Below are positions 45,603 through 54,475 of a stretch of DNA of 64,000 bases, piece after piece (the first letter of the stretch is position 1; every line of letters begins with the position of its first letter). The position numbers and the translations under genes were made by a program. This stretch comes from Bowmanella denitrificans (GTDB lineage: Bacteria > Pseudomonadota > Gammaproteobacteria > Enterobacterales > Alteromonadaceae), in NCBI RefSeq assembly GCF_039522935.1, contig NZ_BAAAEI010000021.1, positions 172,469-236,468 of the forward strand, in the 5' to 3' direction. The notes below the pieces were generated by a model. It had not been told where the DNA came from. It saw nothing but the letters and a program-made list of their open reading frames with translations, and ran no database searches.

Positions 45603-46766
45603 CTACCAGCCCACCGGCATAGTACGCAGCTTTTGCAGGTTTTCGTGAATATGCGTGATAGCGAAGTCGATATCCTCTGCGGTCGTGAAACGGCCCAGCG
45701 ATATGCGAATAGCGCTATGTGCCAATGCGTCACTCAGACCAATGGCCTTTAATACGTAGGAAGGTTCAATACTGGTTGAGTTACAGGCAGAGCCGGAGGA
45801 CACGGCCAAATCTTTTAACGCCATCAGCAGGGCTTCGCCGTCCACACCGGCAAAACTGATATTCAGATTTCCCGCCACACGCTGGCTTGGATGCCCGTTG
45901 AGCTGAATGCCGTCAATATCTTTAATACCCTGCCATAGTTTTTCCCGCAGAGTTGCTAACCTGGCACTTTCTGCGGCCATTTCCTGACCGGCAATAGCGA
46001 AGGCTTCTCCCATGCCAGCAATCTGATGGGTAGCCAGCGTACCGGAGCGCATGCCACGCTCATGACCGCCACCATGATTCAATGCATGTAAATGAACCTT
46101 GGGCTTGCGTCTCACATACAAGGCGCCAATGCCTTTGGGCCCATAACATTTATGCGCGGAAAAGGACATCAAATCCACCGGCAGTTGCTGCAGGTCGATA
46201 CTGATTTTGCCCGCGCTTTGAGCGGCATCCACATGAAAAAGAATGCCTCTATCGCGGCAGATATCACCCAGGGTCTGAATATCCTGAATCACCCCGATTT
46301 CGTTATTAACCTGCATCACCGAGGCTAAAATGGTGTCGCTGCGCAGCGCCGCAGCAAATTGTTCAGGCGTGACAATGCCATCGCTACCCGGCTTAAGATA
46401 GGTCACTTCAAAGCCCTGGGCTTCAAGATCGGCGCAGGTATCCAGTACGGCCTTGTGTTCAGTGGCCAGCGTCACGATATGCCGGCCTTTATCACTGTGC
46501 TGTCTGGCCACACCTTTAATGGCTAAGTTATCGGATTCTGTGGCACCAGAGGTGAAAATGATTTCCCGGGCGTCAGCATTAACCAGCTCGGCTATCTGGT
46601 TGCGGGCAAAATCCACCGCTTCTTCGGCCTGCCAACCATATTTATGCGAGCGCGAAGCCGGGTTACCAAACACACCATCCAGGGTCAGAAACTTCATCAT
46701 CACTTCCGCCACACGCGAGTCGACTGGCGTCGTGGCGGCATAATCCAGATACAGGGGTATTCTCAT
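45603..46766 (-). CDS. iscS: Cysteine desulfurase IscS lacking the C-terminal tail
   Basis: 387 residues against 404 in E. coli, to which it aligns without gaps from the start (YLDYAATTPVDSRVAEVMMK, GNPASRSHKYGWQAEEAVDF). PLP lysine in SFSAHKCYGPKG, catalytic Cys328 in SSGSACNS. It ends QKLRTMPVGW, so the ~17-residue tail after the conserved Trp is missing. Known: IscU docks near this end of IscS. Neither iscU nor other isc genes follow. Downstream of iscR by 9 bases. May serve tRNA thiolation and other sulfur acceptors. Confidence 0.95.
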   Translation of the reverse strand: MRIPLYLDYAATTPVDSRVAEVMMKFLTLDGVFGNPASRSHKYGWQAEEAVDFARNQIAELVNADAREIIFTSGATESDNLAIKGVARQHSDKGRHIVTLATEHKAVLDTCADLEAQGFEVTYLKPGSDGIVTPEQFAAALRSDTILASVMQVNNEIGVIQDIQTLGDICRDRGILFHVDAAQSAGKISIDLQQLPVDLMSFSAHKCYGPKGIGALYVRRKPKVHLHALNHGGGHERGMRSGTLATHQIAGMGEAFAIAGQEMAAESARLATLREKLWQGIKDIDGIQLNGHPSQRVAGNLNISFAGVDGEALLMALKDLAVSSGSACNSTSIEPSYVLKAIGLSDALAHSAIRISLGRFTTAEDIDFAITHIHENLQKLRTMPVGW

Positions 46767-46775
46767 AAGGTCGCT

Positions 46776-47252
46776 TTACACTTGCAGGGTAATCTTCAAA
46801 TCAGGGTGAGATTTATGCTTGTCCTGGCGCAGGGCAATCTGCTGAACATCGTGCTTATCCATTAACTCACCTAGACTGATGCCATCCAGGAACAGGGCGA
46901 TGCGGTCACTTAAATCGCTCCACAGGCTATGCGTCAGGCAACGCTCGCCGCCCTGACAATCAGACTTGCCGCTGCAGCGGGTAGCATCCACCGATTCATC
47001 TACGGCATGGATCACTTCCCCGACAGAGATACTGCCGGCGTCACGACCCAGTTTATAACCACCACCCGGACCGCGCACGCTGGACACCAACTTATGACGT
47101 CGCAGGCGGGCGAAAAGCTGTTCAAGATAAGAAAGTGAAATTTCCTGCCGTTCAGAAATATCCGCCAGCGGCACCGGGCCACGTTGGGAATGCAGTGCGA
47201 CATCCAGCATCGCCGTTACTGCATAACGGCCTTTGGAAGTTAATTTCATACC
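46776..47252 (-). CDS. iscR: Fe-S-sensing Rrf2 regulator IscR
   Basis: 158 residues from ATG 47252. Winged helix (MKLTSKGRYAVTAMLDVALH, SYLEQLFARLRRHKLVSSVR). [2Fe-2S] ligands Cys92, Cys98, Cys104 and His107 fall at the same numbering as E. coli IscR (RCSGKSDCQGGERCLTH). Holo-IscR represses isc genes; apo-IscR activates suf in E. coli. Two adjacent type 1 boxes precede it, implying autoregulation. Confidence 0.95.
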   Translation of the reverse strand, partial: GMKLTSKGRYAVTAMLDVALHSQRGPVPLADISERQEISLSYLEQLFARLRRHKLVSSVRGPGGGYKLGRDAGSISVGEVIHAVDESVDATRCSGKSDCQGGERCLTHSLWSDLSDRIALFLDGISLGELMDKHDVQQIALRQDKHKSHPDLKITLQV

Positions 47253-47286
47253 AAAACCCTTTGATTTTAAGGGTTCAGAGCATGCC

Positions 47287-47336
47287 ATACCCGACTAATT
47301 TAGTAAAGTATATAGCCACATAGTTTAGTCAGGTAT
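47287..47336 (-). promoter_or_regulatory. Two abutting type 1 IscR boxes upstream of iscR
   Basis: Box 1 (47287-47311) matches the 25-bp type 1 pattern (ATA, GACT, AT-rich centre, AGT, TAT) with one mismatch: ATACCCGACTAATTTAGT then AAAGTAT. Box 2 (47312-47336) begins on the next base and keeps the second half-site TTTAGTCAGGTAT but is degenerate in the first. They lie 35-84 bp before the iscR start. Confidence 0.75.
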
Positions 47337-47425
47337 TGTTCCGTGCCCGCCAATAAGCCGGTACAAAAAATAACAAACTATGCCATTTTTCGGGAAGTCT
47401 GTGCAGGCAGAAATCACTAGGCTAG

Positions 47426-47697
47426 TAAGAGCGTGTTGACCTTTTGAGTATAAATTTTGTTCAAATCCAGCCCCTTCTGGTCACGACGCCGGGCTGCAGG
47501 CCTAGTGGGCCTAAGTCAAAGGCCGACAACACCGAGGCAGGAGGGGCTGGGTTGAACCCTTCGGGCAGCGCTTGTGGGCCCTTTCTACGGCGTTATTACT
47601 CACTCATGTAGAATCACTACACCACGTTCGCGCTGCCTTGTATAAAGGGCCCACAAACTGCTGCAAAATCCATACTCAAAAGGTCAACACGCTCTTA
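47426..47697. repeat. 272-bp palindromic MITE-like element, full copy
   Basis: Perfect 25-bp terminal inverted repeats at 47426-47450 and 47673-47697 (outer bases TAAGAGCGTGTTGACC). Inside are two further inverted pairs: 47459-47476 with 47542-47556 (GTTCAA...AGCCCCT), and GTGGGCCCTTT at 47574-47584 with AAAGGGCCCAC at 47644-47654. No coding frame of note. TA at each end is compatible with TA target duplication. A deleted, inverted copy lies at 11836-11986, which shows mobility or duplication. Confidence 0.85.
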
Positions 47698-47720
47698 TTT
47701 AACCAACTAAGGATGTAAAG

Positions 47721-48761
47721 ATGTTACTTAGAGCCCTCTCCCTTACTGCGTTGCTGTTTTTATCCGCGTGCAACAGCTCTTCCGGGCCCTCGCCAGGCCA
47801 TCCCCCTCCAACAGATGATGGCCTTAAGGCCTTAACCCTCAGCCAGGCTGACAGTTACAGCGAAAGCGTGGAAAAGATACTGGAAGCAGACGACAGCAAC
47901 CTGGCCAAGCTATTGGAGCGGGTCAGAGGGCGGGTAGGTACCTTCAGAAGCGGTAGTATCAGCATTATTGGCACTAACAGCGAAACTGGTCTGGGTTTTT
48001 ATGCGTCGGCCAATCACGTCTTTGGGCTGTCAAGCTGGTTGGATTTTGCCGAAGGCCATATTGAGGATTTTTATGGCCAGGGGATTTATGCCACGTCGCA
48101 CATAGTGGCACACAGCGGCGAGATAAATTTATGGGATATGAATACCGCCAATTTCCCACTCTACCATGCGGATATCAGTGCAGATGCGCAAAACACCACG
48201 ATTGTTCCAGCCGAAGATTTCTATCTGGGCCTGGTGGACAGTCAAACTATTCCGGTCAGTAACCTGGCCCAATATCCCGAGGATATTAATACCCAGACGC
48301 CAGTCTCTCTGTACGATCCAGACCAGGTACTCAGCACAAACACAACCTGGACACAGGCGCAGAGCGGCATAAAGGTCCTGGCCCTGGGTTATCCGCAAGA
48401 TACCGTCAGCTATCCTTATGGCCGTGCTTCAGTGGGCAGCATTTTAACTGACCAGGCTGCCGAGCAAGCGATTTTGGCCCTCAAAGCCCAGGGTGATGAA
48501 GAGGGCAATATTCCTTATAACGCGCAAGTGGAGTTTATCGCCAACTTTCCCGCTCAGGCTGGTATGAGCGGCGGCAGTGTATTTGACGAAAAAGGCCGAT
48601 TGCTGGGGGTGATGGTCCGAAGCACCGCCACACAAGATGCCAGTTACACCAGGGTAGTGCGTATCAGCTATATCCGCGAGCGTTTCCAGCATTACTATCA
48701 GACGCTGTCTGCTGATCAAAAAGCCCATTTACAGCAGTTTGTGGACAGCAGCTTCCTGTGA
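47721..48761 (+). CDS. Trypsin-like serine protease lipoprotein
   Basis: 346 residues. Lipobox FLSAC followed by a Ser/Pro-rich linker. Chymotrypsin-fold signs: His99 in ASANHVFG and Ser283 in AGMSGGSVFD; the acid residue may lie in HADISAD. The C-terminus ends in a helical QQFVDSSFL. Surface- or periplasm-anchored protease or inactive relative; substrate unknown. Its ATG lies 24 bp from the end of the palindromic element, so that element may carry its promoter or leader. Confidence 0.75.
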   Translation: MLLRALSLTALLFLSACNSSSGPSPGHPPPTDDGLKALTLSQADSYSESVEKILEADDSNLAKLLERVRGRVGTFRSGSISIIGTNSETGLGFYASANHVFGLSSWLDFAEGHIEDFYGQGIYATSHIVAHSGEINLWDMNTANFPLYHADISADAQNTTIVPAEDFYLGLVDSQTIPVSNLAQYPEDINTQTPVSLYDPDQVLSTNTTWTQAQSGIKVLALGYPQDTVSYPYGRASVGSILTDQAAEQAILALKAQGDEEGNIPYNAQVEFIANFPAQAGMSGGSVFDEKGRLLGVMVRSTATQDASYTRVVRISYIRERFQHYYQTLSADQKAHLQQFVDSSFL

Positions 48762-48788
48762 TGACGCGGATTTTGCCAGCCGGTCTGC

Positions 48789-49619
48789 TTATTCAAATAA
48801 ACTTTGTCTTAGCGCTGTTTGGGTATAGGCCTGACGCAGATATACATGCCAGGGTTTGGCACCAACAAACGCGTTAATATCCGCTATATCAGCGGCGGTA
48901 AATTGCGACTGATGGCAGGCCACTGCGGCGGCGGCCTGCTGTTTGTCAGATTGATTAAAGGCAATCTTATGGGTCAGCCATTGCTGTGCACTGGTGTGCC
49001 AGCGCGCTTTAATATACTGGCCAAAATTAGCTGAATAGTCGTTATAGTTGTGCAGGTCGATATCGGCCGCCGCCGCAAAATACAAAGCTTGTGGCCAGTT
49101 ATCCCCACCTTTTTGAAAAACCTCAGCCACCAGATTACTGACCATACGATGATCAGGATGACCATAGCCCCCTTCCGGCCCCCAGGTAATTACCAGATCC
49201 GCTTTGAGCTCACTGAACAATTGACCGAGCTGCGCTGCAACGGGTTGCATTGTCTTTGACTGGGCCAGGCTACCGTCTACAAAATCCAGCATGATTGGCG
49301 CTTCTATCCCCAGTGCCTTAGTAGCACATTGCGTTTCAGCTAAACGAGCCTGCTTTAACGGCTCACCGGCAGCGATACCGGCATGTGCCGTTACCCCAAG
49401 TTGTCCGTCAGTGACCACCACCAGATACACCTTATGCCCTTCCCGCGCATACCTTGCCAGCACGGGGCCAACAAAAGACTCATCATCCGGATGGGCAAAT
49501 ACCGCCAATATGGTTTTTGACTCCAGCGGCGCTGCCTGAGCAGGCAGAAAATAACTGAAATGACCAACAAGCAAGGTGCCCATCACTGCACTTCGTAGCC
49601 ATTTTGGTATGTTTAACAT
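48789..49619 (-). CDS. Exported PIG-L/LmbE-family deacetylase
   Basis: 276 residues with an N-terminal signal sequence (WLRSAVMGTLLVGHFSYFLP). Zinc-site motifs AHPDDESF near residue 42 and GHPDHRMVSNLV. The family removes N-acetyl groups from GlcNAc-containing sugars. Transcribed with the upstream TonB receptor (38 bp gap), so it may act on its substrate in the periplasm. Confidence 0.88.
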   Translation of the reverse strand: MLNIPKWLRSAVMGTLLVGHFSYFLPAQAAPLESKTILAVFAHPDDESFVGPVLARYAREGHKVYLVVVTDGQLGVTAHAGIAAGEPLKQARLAETQCATKALGIEAPIMLDFVDGSLAQSKTMQPVAAQLGQLFSELKADLVITWGPEGGYGHPDHRMVSNLVAEVFQKGGDNWPQALYFAAAADIDLHNYNDYSANFGQYIKARWHTSAQQWLTHKIAFNQSDKQQAAAAVACHQSQFTAADIADINAFVGAKPWHVYLRQAYTQTALRQSLFE

Positions 49620-49657
49620 AGCCTTTACCCTCTGTTTTGAGTCCCTTTAGGGGCTGG

Positions 49658-52234
49658 TTAAAACCTATAGCTGGCGCCAACATAAAATCGCCGACCGTTT
49701 TTATAAATGCCAATCGGTGCAGTGCGTACTCTGTCATAGGAAAATAACACTTCGTCGGTCAGATTGATGGCTTCCAACAGTAAATCCCAGTTTTTACTGA
49801 TATGCAGGGTCAGGTTCATATCCAACTGTCCGGTGTTGTCGGCACGTGCCTCGCCAAGACCGGTAGCATAGCGGGTGCGATAGTTATAAGACAACCTGGC
49901 ACTGAGCAATTCATCTTCGTAATAGCCAGACACATTAAAGGTGTGACGGGAATTACCGGGGATCTCCGATAACGTCTGCCCTGGCGCGCCGGAATCACGT
50001 TCGCCATCCACCAGGGTGTAATTGGCAATCAGGCCCAACCCGTAAATAAACTCGTGCTGCAGCCCCAGTTCCAGCCCTTTAATTGTACCGCCAGGGCCAT
50101 TCAGCGGCCGGTCAATACTCATCTCTATGCCTTCATGCACTTCCAGAAAGCGGGAGATATCCACAAAAGAGCGCACGTTCTTATAAAAAAGTGCGACGGA
50201 GGCCAGTGAGGCTTCCTGCCAATACCATTCCAACCCCAGATCAAACTGCGTGGCCCGGAACGGATCTAACTGTGGGTTACCGGCCACCCCTTGCGCCTGG
50301 GTTTTGTTGTAATTAACCGACGGCATAATATGTTCATAGTCAGGACGGGCCATCACCTTGGCGGCGGCGGCTCTTAACACCAGGTCCTCATGCAAATCGA
50401 TGGCCAGATTGAGACTGGGAAGAATGTCAGTGTAACTGCGTTCGCGGCTAATCCAGACAGCGTCTGACATGTCATCTGTCTGCTGCTGATAGCCAGCCGA
50501 GCGTTGATTGGTATGCACCAGACGCATACCCAGATCACCACGGTAATCACGCCCCTTTAAATTGAGCTTGAGGTATCCGGCAGTTACCTGCTCATCAATC
50601 ATAAAACGGCTTTGTTGCTCTTCGCTGATAACAAAGGGCAATGCACGATATGCGGCAGATAGCGCGTCGATATCCACAAAGGCGAAGGCTTTCAGGCTGT
50701 GCTGTGACCCCACGCCGCCAAGATAACCCGAAGGAAAATGGCCACTGAAGTCGCTGATGCGCCAGTCCAGATCGCCAGCCAGGCCATCATAACCGCCATT
50801 GCGGGTACGCAATCGCTGCAATTCCCGGCCATGGTCTTTGTATTTCAGGCCAAAACTCAGCTCCGCCAGTATCGGGTGATCCATAGAACGAGCCAGATCC
50901 ATTTGCAGATAACGCTCTTGATCCTGAGAATAACTGGCGTCCTGACGCACTTCGCTGATAAACCAGTTATCGCCATTGAGAGGAGACAGATCATAGCTGA
51001 CGCGGATATCCCGCTCAGCGCTGGTGTCCACACGGTAACTGCTATTGGCCGACCACTGCGCGGTGGAATCCGCGCTGGTGTCACCGCCGCTGGCGGTAAT
51101 ACCGGCCTGCAGGTCCGCCCGCCAATAGCCAAAGTAATGCTTGAGGTACAGTTGTGCACTTTTCTGATCAATACGGGAATTACGCCATATGGCTTCCATT
51201 GAGGTGTTAAACGCCGCATCCGGCAAGGCGTGATAAGTAGCAGCCAGTAAACTCTGGTCCTGGATCTGCACATCCGAGATTAAACCATTGGCCTGATAGC
51301 TGTTGCTGGGAAGCCACAGAAAATTCTGGTTGGAGTTATCCGCATCCAGCACAGAATAAAGCAGGTTCAGCGTTAACTCCGTGTCTTTACTCACTCGCCA
51401 CTGGCCGGATAACAGTGAACTGGTTAAATCCCTGGCTTGTTGAAACAATGCCGAGCCACCGCCCCCTGGCGTCCACAAGCCCTGAATATCTGCATTCTCA
51501 GCTTCTACCTGGCGCAAACTGCCATCCGCTTGGGTGCTGAAGTTGCGCTCCGCCCAACCCCAGGCTTCCAGACCGTCGCGACGTAAATTACGTCTGTGCT
51601 TCACCAGCGCCATCAGTAAGCCCAGATCGCCACCATCATCCCGCCAGTTATATAGTGCAGAAAACTGTGGGGCCCACTTATCAGCCAAATCCGTATACTG
51701 TAACTGTGCCTTAAGCATCATTTTACCTGGCTCGGTATCCAAAGGCTTGGGCGTATTCAGTACCACGGCTCCGCCCAGCGAGCCTTCATCCAGATCAGCC
51801 TGGGGTGACTTATTCACCTCCAGCGATTCCACCAGCTCAGAGGGGATCATGGTGTAATTAAATCCGCGACTCGGCTGGGATGAGATCCACCAATCAGAAG
51901 AGGCGATGCTCTGGCCATTAAGCAGCGTCAGGTTTTGGCTGGGAGCAGTACCACGCACGCCAATGCGCTCGCCTTCGCCCATCACCCGGTAAAGAGAGAC
52001 ACCGGTAAGACGCTGTAACGACTCAGCCACATTCTTATCCGGAAATTTACCAATATTTTCGGCCGAAATGGCATCAATGAAATTGCTGGTTTCTTTTTTG
52101 CTGTTAATGGCTTCAAGCAAACTACTGCGTATGCCGCGGATTTTGATATGCTCCAGGGCATCATCACTCTGTTGGGCCGCTGCCGTGGCGCCCACCATTG
52201 ACAACGCTGTCAAAATCAATAGCTGCCGTTGCAT
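49658..52234 (-). CDS. TonB-dependent receptor, Xanthomonas/Caulobacter type
   Basis: 858 residues from ATG 52234, chosen for GAGGG 9 bases upstream (frame reaches 52279). Signal peptide MQRQLLILTALSMVGATAAA; plug domain with IKIRGIRSSLLEAINSKKET and AENIGKFPDKNVAESLQRLT; barrel ending GRRFYVGASYRF. Followed by the PIG-L deacetylase and divergent from a CadC-like regulator. An acetylated sugar substrate is inferred only from context. Confidence 0.93.
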   Translation of the reverse strand: MQRQLLILTALSMVGATAAAQQSDDALEHIKIRGIRSSLLEAINSKKETSNFIDAISAENIGKFPDKNVAESLQRLTGVSLYRVMGEGERIGVRGTAPSQNLTLLNGQSIASSDWWISSQPSRGFNYTMIPSELVESLEVNKSPQADLDEGSLGGAVVLNTPKPLDTEPGKMMLKAQLQYTDLADKWAPQFSALYNWRDDGGDLGLLMALVKHRRNLRRDGLEAWGWAERNFSTQADGSLRQVEAENADIQGLWTPGGGGSALFQQARDLTSSLLSGQWRVSKDTELTLNLLYSVLDADNSNQNFLWLPSNSYQANGLISDVQIQDQSLLAATYHALPDAAFNTSMEAIWRNSRIDQKSAQLYLKHYFGYWRADLQAGITASGGDTSADSTAQWSANSSYRVDTSAERDIRVSYDLSPLNGDNWFISEVRQDASYSQDQERYLQMDLARSMDHPILAELSFGLKYKDHGRELQRLRTRNGGYDGLAGDLDWRISDFSGHFPSGYLGGVGSQHSLKAFAFVDIDALSAAYRALPFVISEEQQSRFMIDEQVTAGYLKLNLKGRDYRGDLGMRLVHTNQRSAGYQQQTDDMSDAVWISRERSYTDILPSLNLAIDLHEDLVLRAAAAKVMARPDYEHIMPSVNYNKTQAQGVAGNPQLDPFRATQFDLGLEWYWQEASLASVALFYKNVRSFVDISRFLEVHEGIEMSIDRPLNGPGGTIKGLELGLQHEFIYGLGLIANYTLVDGERDSGAPGQTLSEIPGNSRHTFNVSGYYEDELLSARLSYNYRTRYATGLGEARADNTGQLDMNLTLHISKNWDLLLEAINLTDEVLFSYDRVRTAPIGIYKNGRRFYVGASYRF

Positions 52235-52353
52235 TACATATTGCCCTCGAAGATGCTGATACCACCAGCCTAGATCCATTGCTGTGCGCCATTATCTATC
52301 ATTCAGGCCAGGATTGGCCGTTGCCTTAGCGCGTCTGGAACCATAAAATAACA

Positions 52354-54444
52354 TTGCACAGCAGTGATTTACCAATATTTTCACAAACTTACAGGGAAGC
52401 TGAAAAGCCGTTGACAGAACTGGGTAGCATTAACCGGATTCGACTGAACCAGGTCCTGGTGGATTTCGCCGCCCTGAAGTTGCAGATTGACGGTATCTGG
52501 TACGATATTGAGGCCAGACAACTGGCACTACTCAGGTTGCTGATAAACCACCCAGGGCAGGCCGTCTCGCGCCAGCAAATTATGGATGCCATCTGGCCGG
52601 ATGTGGTGGTCAGCGACAATTCGGTCAGCCAGGCCATTACCCAGTTGCGTAAGTCACTGCAGGAGCCCAAAGACAGTCCAACCTTTATTCGCACCGTACC
52701 ACGCAAAGGTTATCAGTTGGTGGCAGATATCCAGTATCTGGATGCCATGCAAACCGAACCGCTGCGGATATCCCTGCAAAACGCCGTGCTTAGCACCCTG
52801 TCAGGCATCTTATTGTGTGCTTTTTTGGCCTGGGCGCTGTGGCCGCGTCCCCCCAAACCTTATCAACATAAGGCGCAACTGACTGCCAGTCCGGGTGATG
52901 AGGCCTTTCTTACTCTTTCTCACAACCATCGCTATCTGCTGTTTACCCAGCAGGACGAACAAAGCGGCCTGCGCGATATCATGGTGTACGACAGGCAAAG
53001 TGGCAATATTCATGGCATCAGACAAAGTGGCTATGACGAGCTGTCTCCCGCCTGGTCACCAGAGGGTAATGCCCTGGCGTATATCCGCCAAAACGCCTTT
53101 AGCTGCCAGATTCGTATACTGGATTTGAGCGGCCCGGTGGAAACCTGGCGTTTAGCCAAAGACAAAGTCGCCACAGATTGTCAGCCCGATAGCGGACATA
53201 AAAAACTACGCTGGACTGAAGGCGGCTTGTATTATCTGGATCCCCTCACCTCTCGTCTGCTCAGGTTTGACATCAACAGTATGTCGGAACAAACAAGCTG
53301 GCAGCAGGTTAGAGACTTTGACGTGGACAACAGCGGCCAGCATCTGCTGCTGCTTAACCAGCACCATAAACATCTCAGACTGAGTTATTTTTGGCAGGAC
53401 AAACAACAGACAGCTGAACTGCTCAGGGTGATACCGCCGGTCGCCACGTTGAAATGGCAGGAAGCTGGACAACGTTTTTGGTTAACCGGTCAACAGCTGC
53501 TGCTGGCAGATATACACAGTAATGTCCAATCTCTGCGGGTGCCTCCAGGTTTTATCCAGGACGTGGCACAGATTCATAACGATAAGGTTGACGAGTTATT
53601 CCTTTCCAGCGGCAACCTGCAGGCTAACCTGTTTACGCTGGCATTGTCATCGCCAGCAAAGTTACAAGCCCTGACCTCCTCTCCCAATATGGAATATTTA
53701 CCGGCCATTTCTGCCGATGGTTTGCAGACTGCTTATATCTCACAATATTTCGACTATGTGGATCAGCAGGTTCATCAGGAAGTCTGGGTAAAACATAGCC
53801 ACAAGCCTATCGCGACTTTAATCAGCTCGCTGCCCGAAGATATTCAGCCCGATTTTCTGAGCTGGTCGCCACAGGGCACATTTTTACTCTTGCAGGACAA
53901 ACGTCAGCGCGTGTATCTGCTTAACCTTTACGCGCGCAGTTATCAACCACTGCTGACAGATTTTACTGAGGTTTCCACCCTTTACTGGCAGGATGATGAG
54001 CAACAACTGTATTTCAGTGCCTTGCAACAGGATAAAGCGATCCGCGGGCGATTAGACCTGACCAAGCAACAGATTGACCTGATAGATGATAAGGAAAATC
54101 CGGCCATACCGAATCCCAGTTTTGCTACCTATCGCGAGCAAATACTGACCATGATGCAACAAGCTTTGCCCGAAGTTTCCCAAGAGCGACTTGAGCAGGC
54201 CTTCGATTATATGCGCCCGGCCCTGACATCCACTGAACTGTATTTTGCCCTGCCCGGCCTGAATCAACTGGATATATTGGTACTGAACAGACAAAGCGGT
54301 GAAGTGCAACTGCTGCATCAGCTGAATCGCTGCCCAGACAATCGTGGCCTGCCGCTTAGTCTGGCAGTCAATCCAGAGCAGCAGCAATTGGTTATCAGCT
54401 TACTGGAATCCCAGCAAAATAACCTGATGCTCAGGCAACGTTGA
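52354..54444 (+). CDS. CadC/ToxR-like membrane regulator with beta-propeller
   Basis: 696 residues from a TTG at 52354; the true start is uncertain, and a TTG at 52411 after GGGAAG is an option. OmpR-type winged helix at ~27-125 (ALLRLLINHPGQAVSRQQIM, DNSVSQAITQLRKSLQE, IRTVPRKGYQLVAD), one membrane helix at ~142-164, then a periplasmic TolB/PD40-like propeller (YDELSPAWSPEGNALAYIRQ). Such proteins sense periplasmic signals and bind DNA from the membrane. It diverges from the TonB receptor, its likely target. Confidence 0.88.
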   Translation: MHSSDLPIFSQTYREAEKPLTELGSINRIRLNQVLVDFAALKLQIDGIWYDIEARQLALLRLLINHPGQAVSRQQIMDAIWPDVVVSDNSVSQAITQLRKSLQEPKDSPTFIRTVPRKGYQLVADIQYLDAMQTEPLRISLQNAVLSTLSGILLCAFLAWALWPRPPKPYQHKAQLTASPGDEAFLTLSHNHRYLLFTQQDEQSGLRDIMVYDRQSGNIHGIRQSGYDELSPAWSPEGNALAYIRQNAFSCQIRILDLSGPVETWRLAKDKVATDCQPDSGHKKLRWTEGGLYYLDPLTSRLLRFDINSMSEQTSWQQVRDFDVDNSGQHLLLLNQHHKHLRLSYFWQDKQQTAELLRVIPPVATLKWQEAGQRFWLTGQQLLLADIHSNVQSLRVPPGFIQDVAQIHNDKVDELFLSSGNLQANLFTLALSSPAKLQALTSSPNMEYLPAISADGLQTAYISQYFDYVDQQVHQEVWVKHSHKPIATLISSLPEDIQPDFLSWSPQGTFLLLQDKRQRVYLLNLYARSYQPLLTDFTEVSTLYWQDDEQQLYFSALQQDKAIRGRLDLTKQQIDLIDDKENPAIPNPSFATYREQILTMMQQALPEVSQERLEQAFDYMRPALTSTELYFALPGLNQLDILVLNRQSGEVQLLHQLNRCPDNRGLPLSLAVNPEQQQLVISLLESQQNNLMLRQR

Positions 54445-54475
54445 ATGCAGCTATGCAAATCAATCTGGTTGGTGC

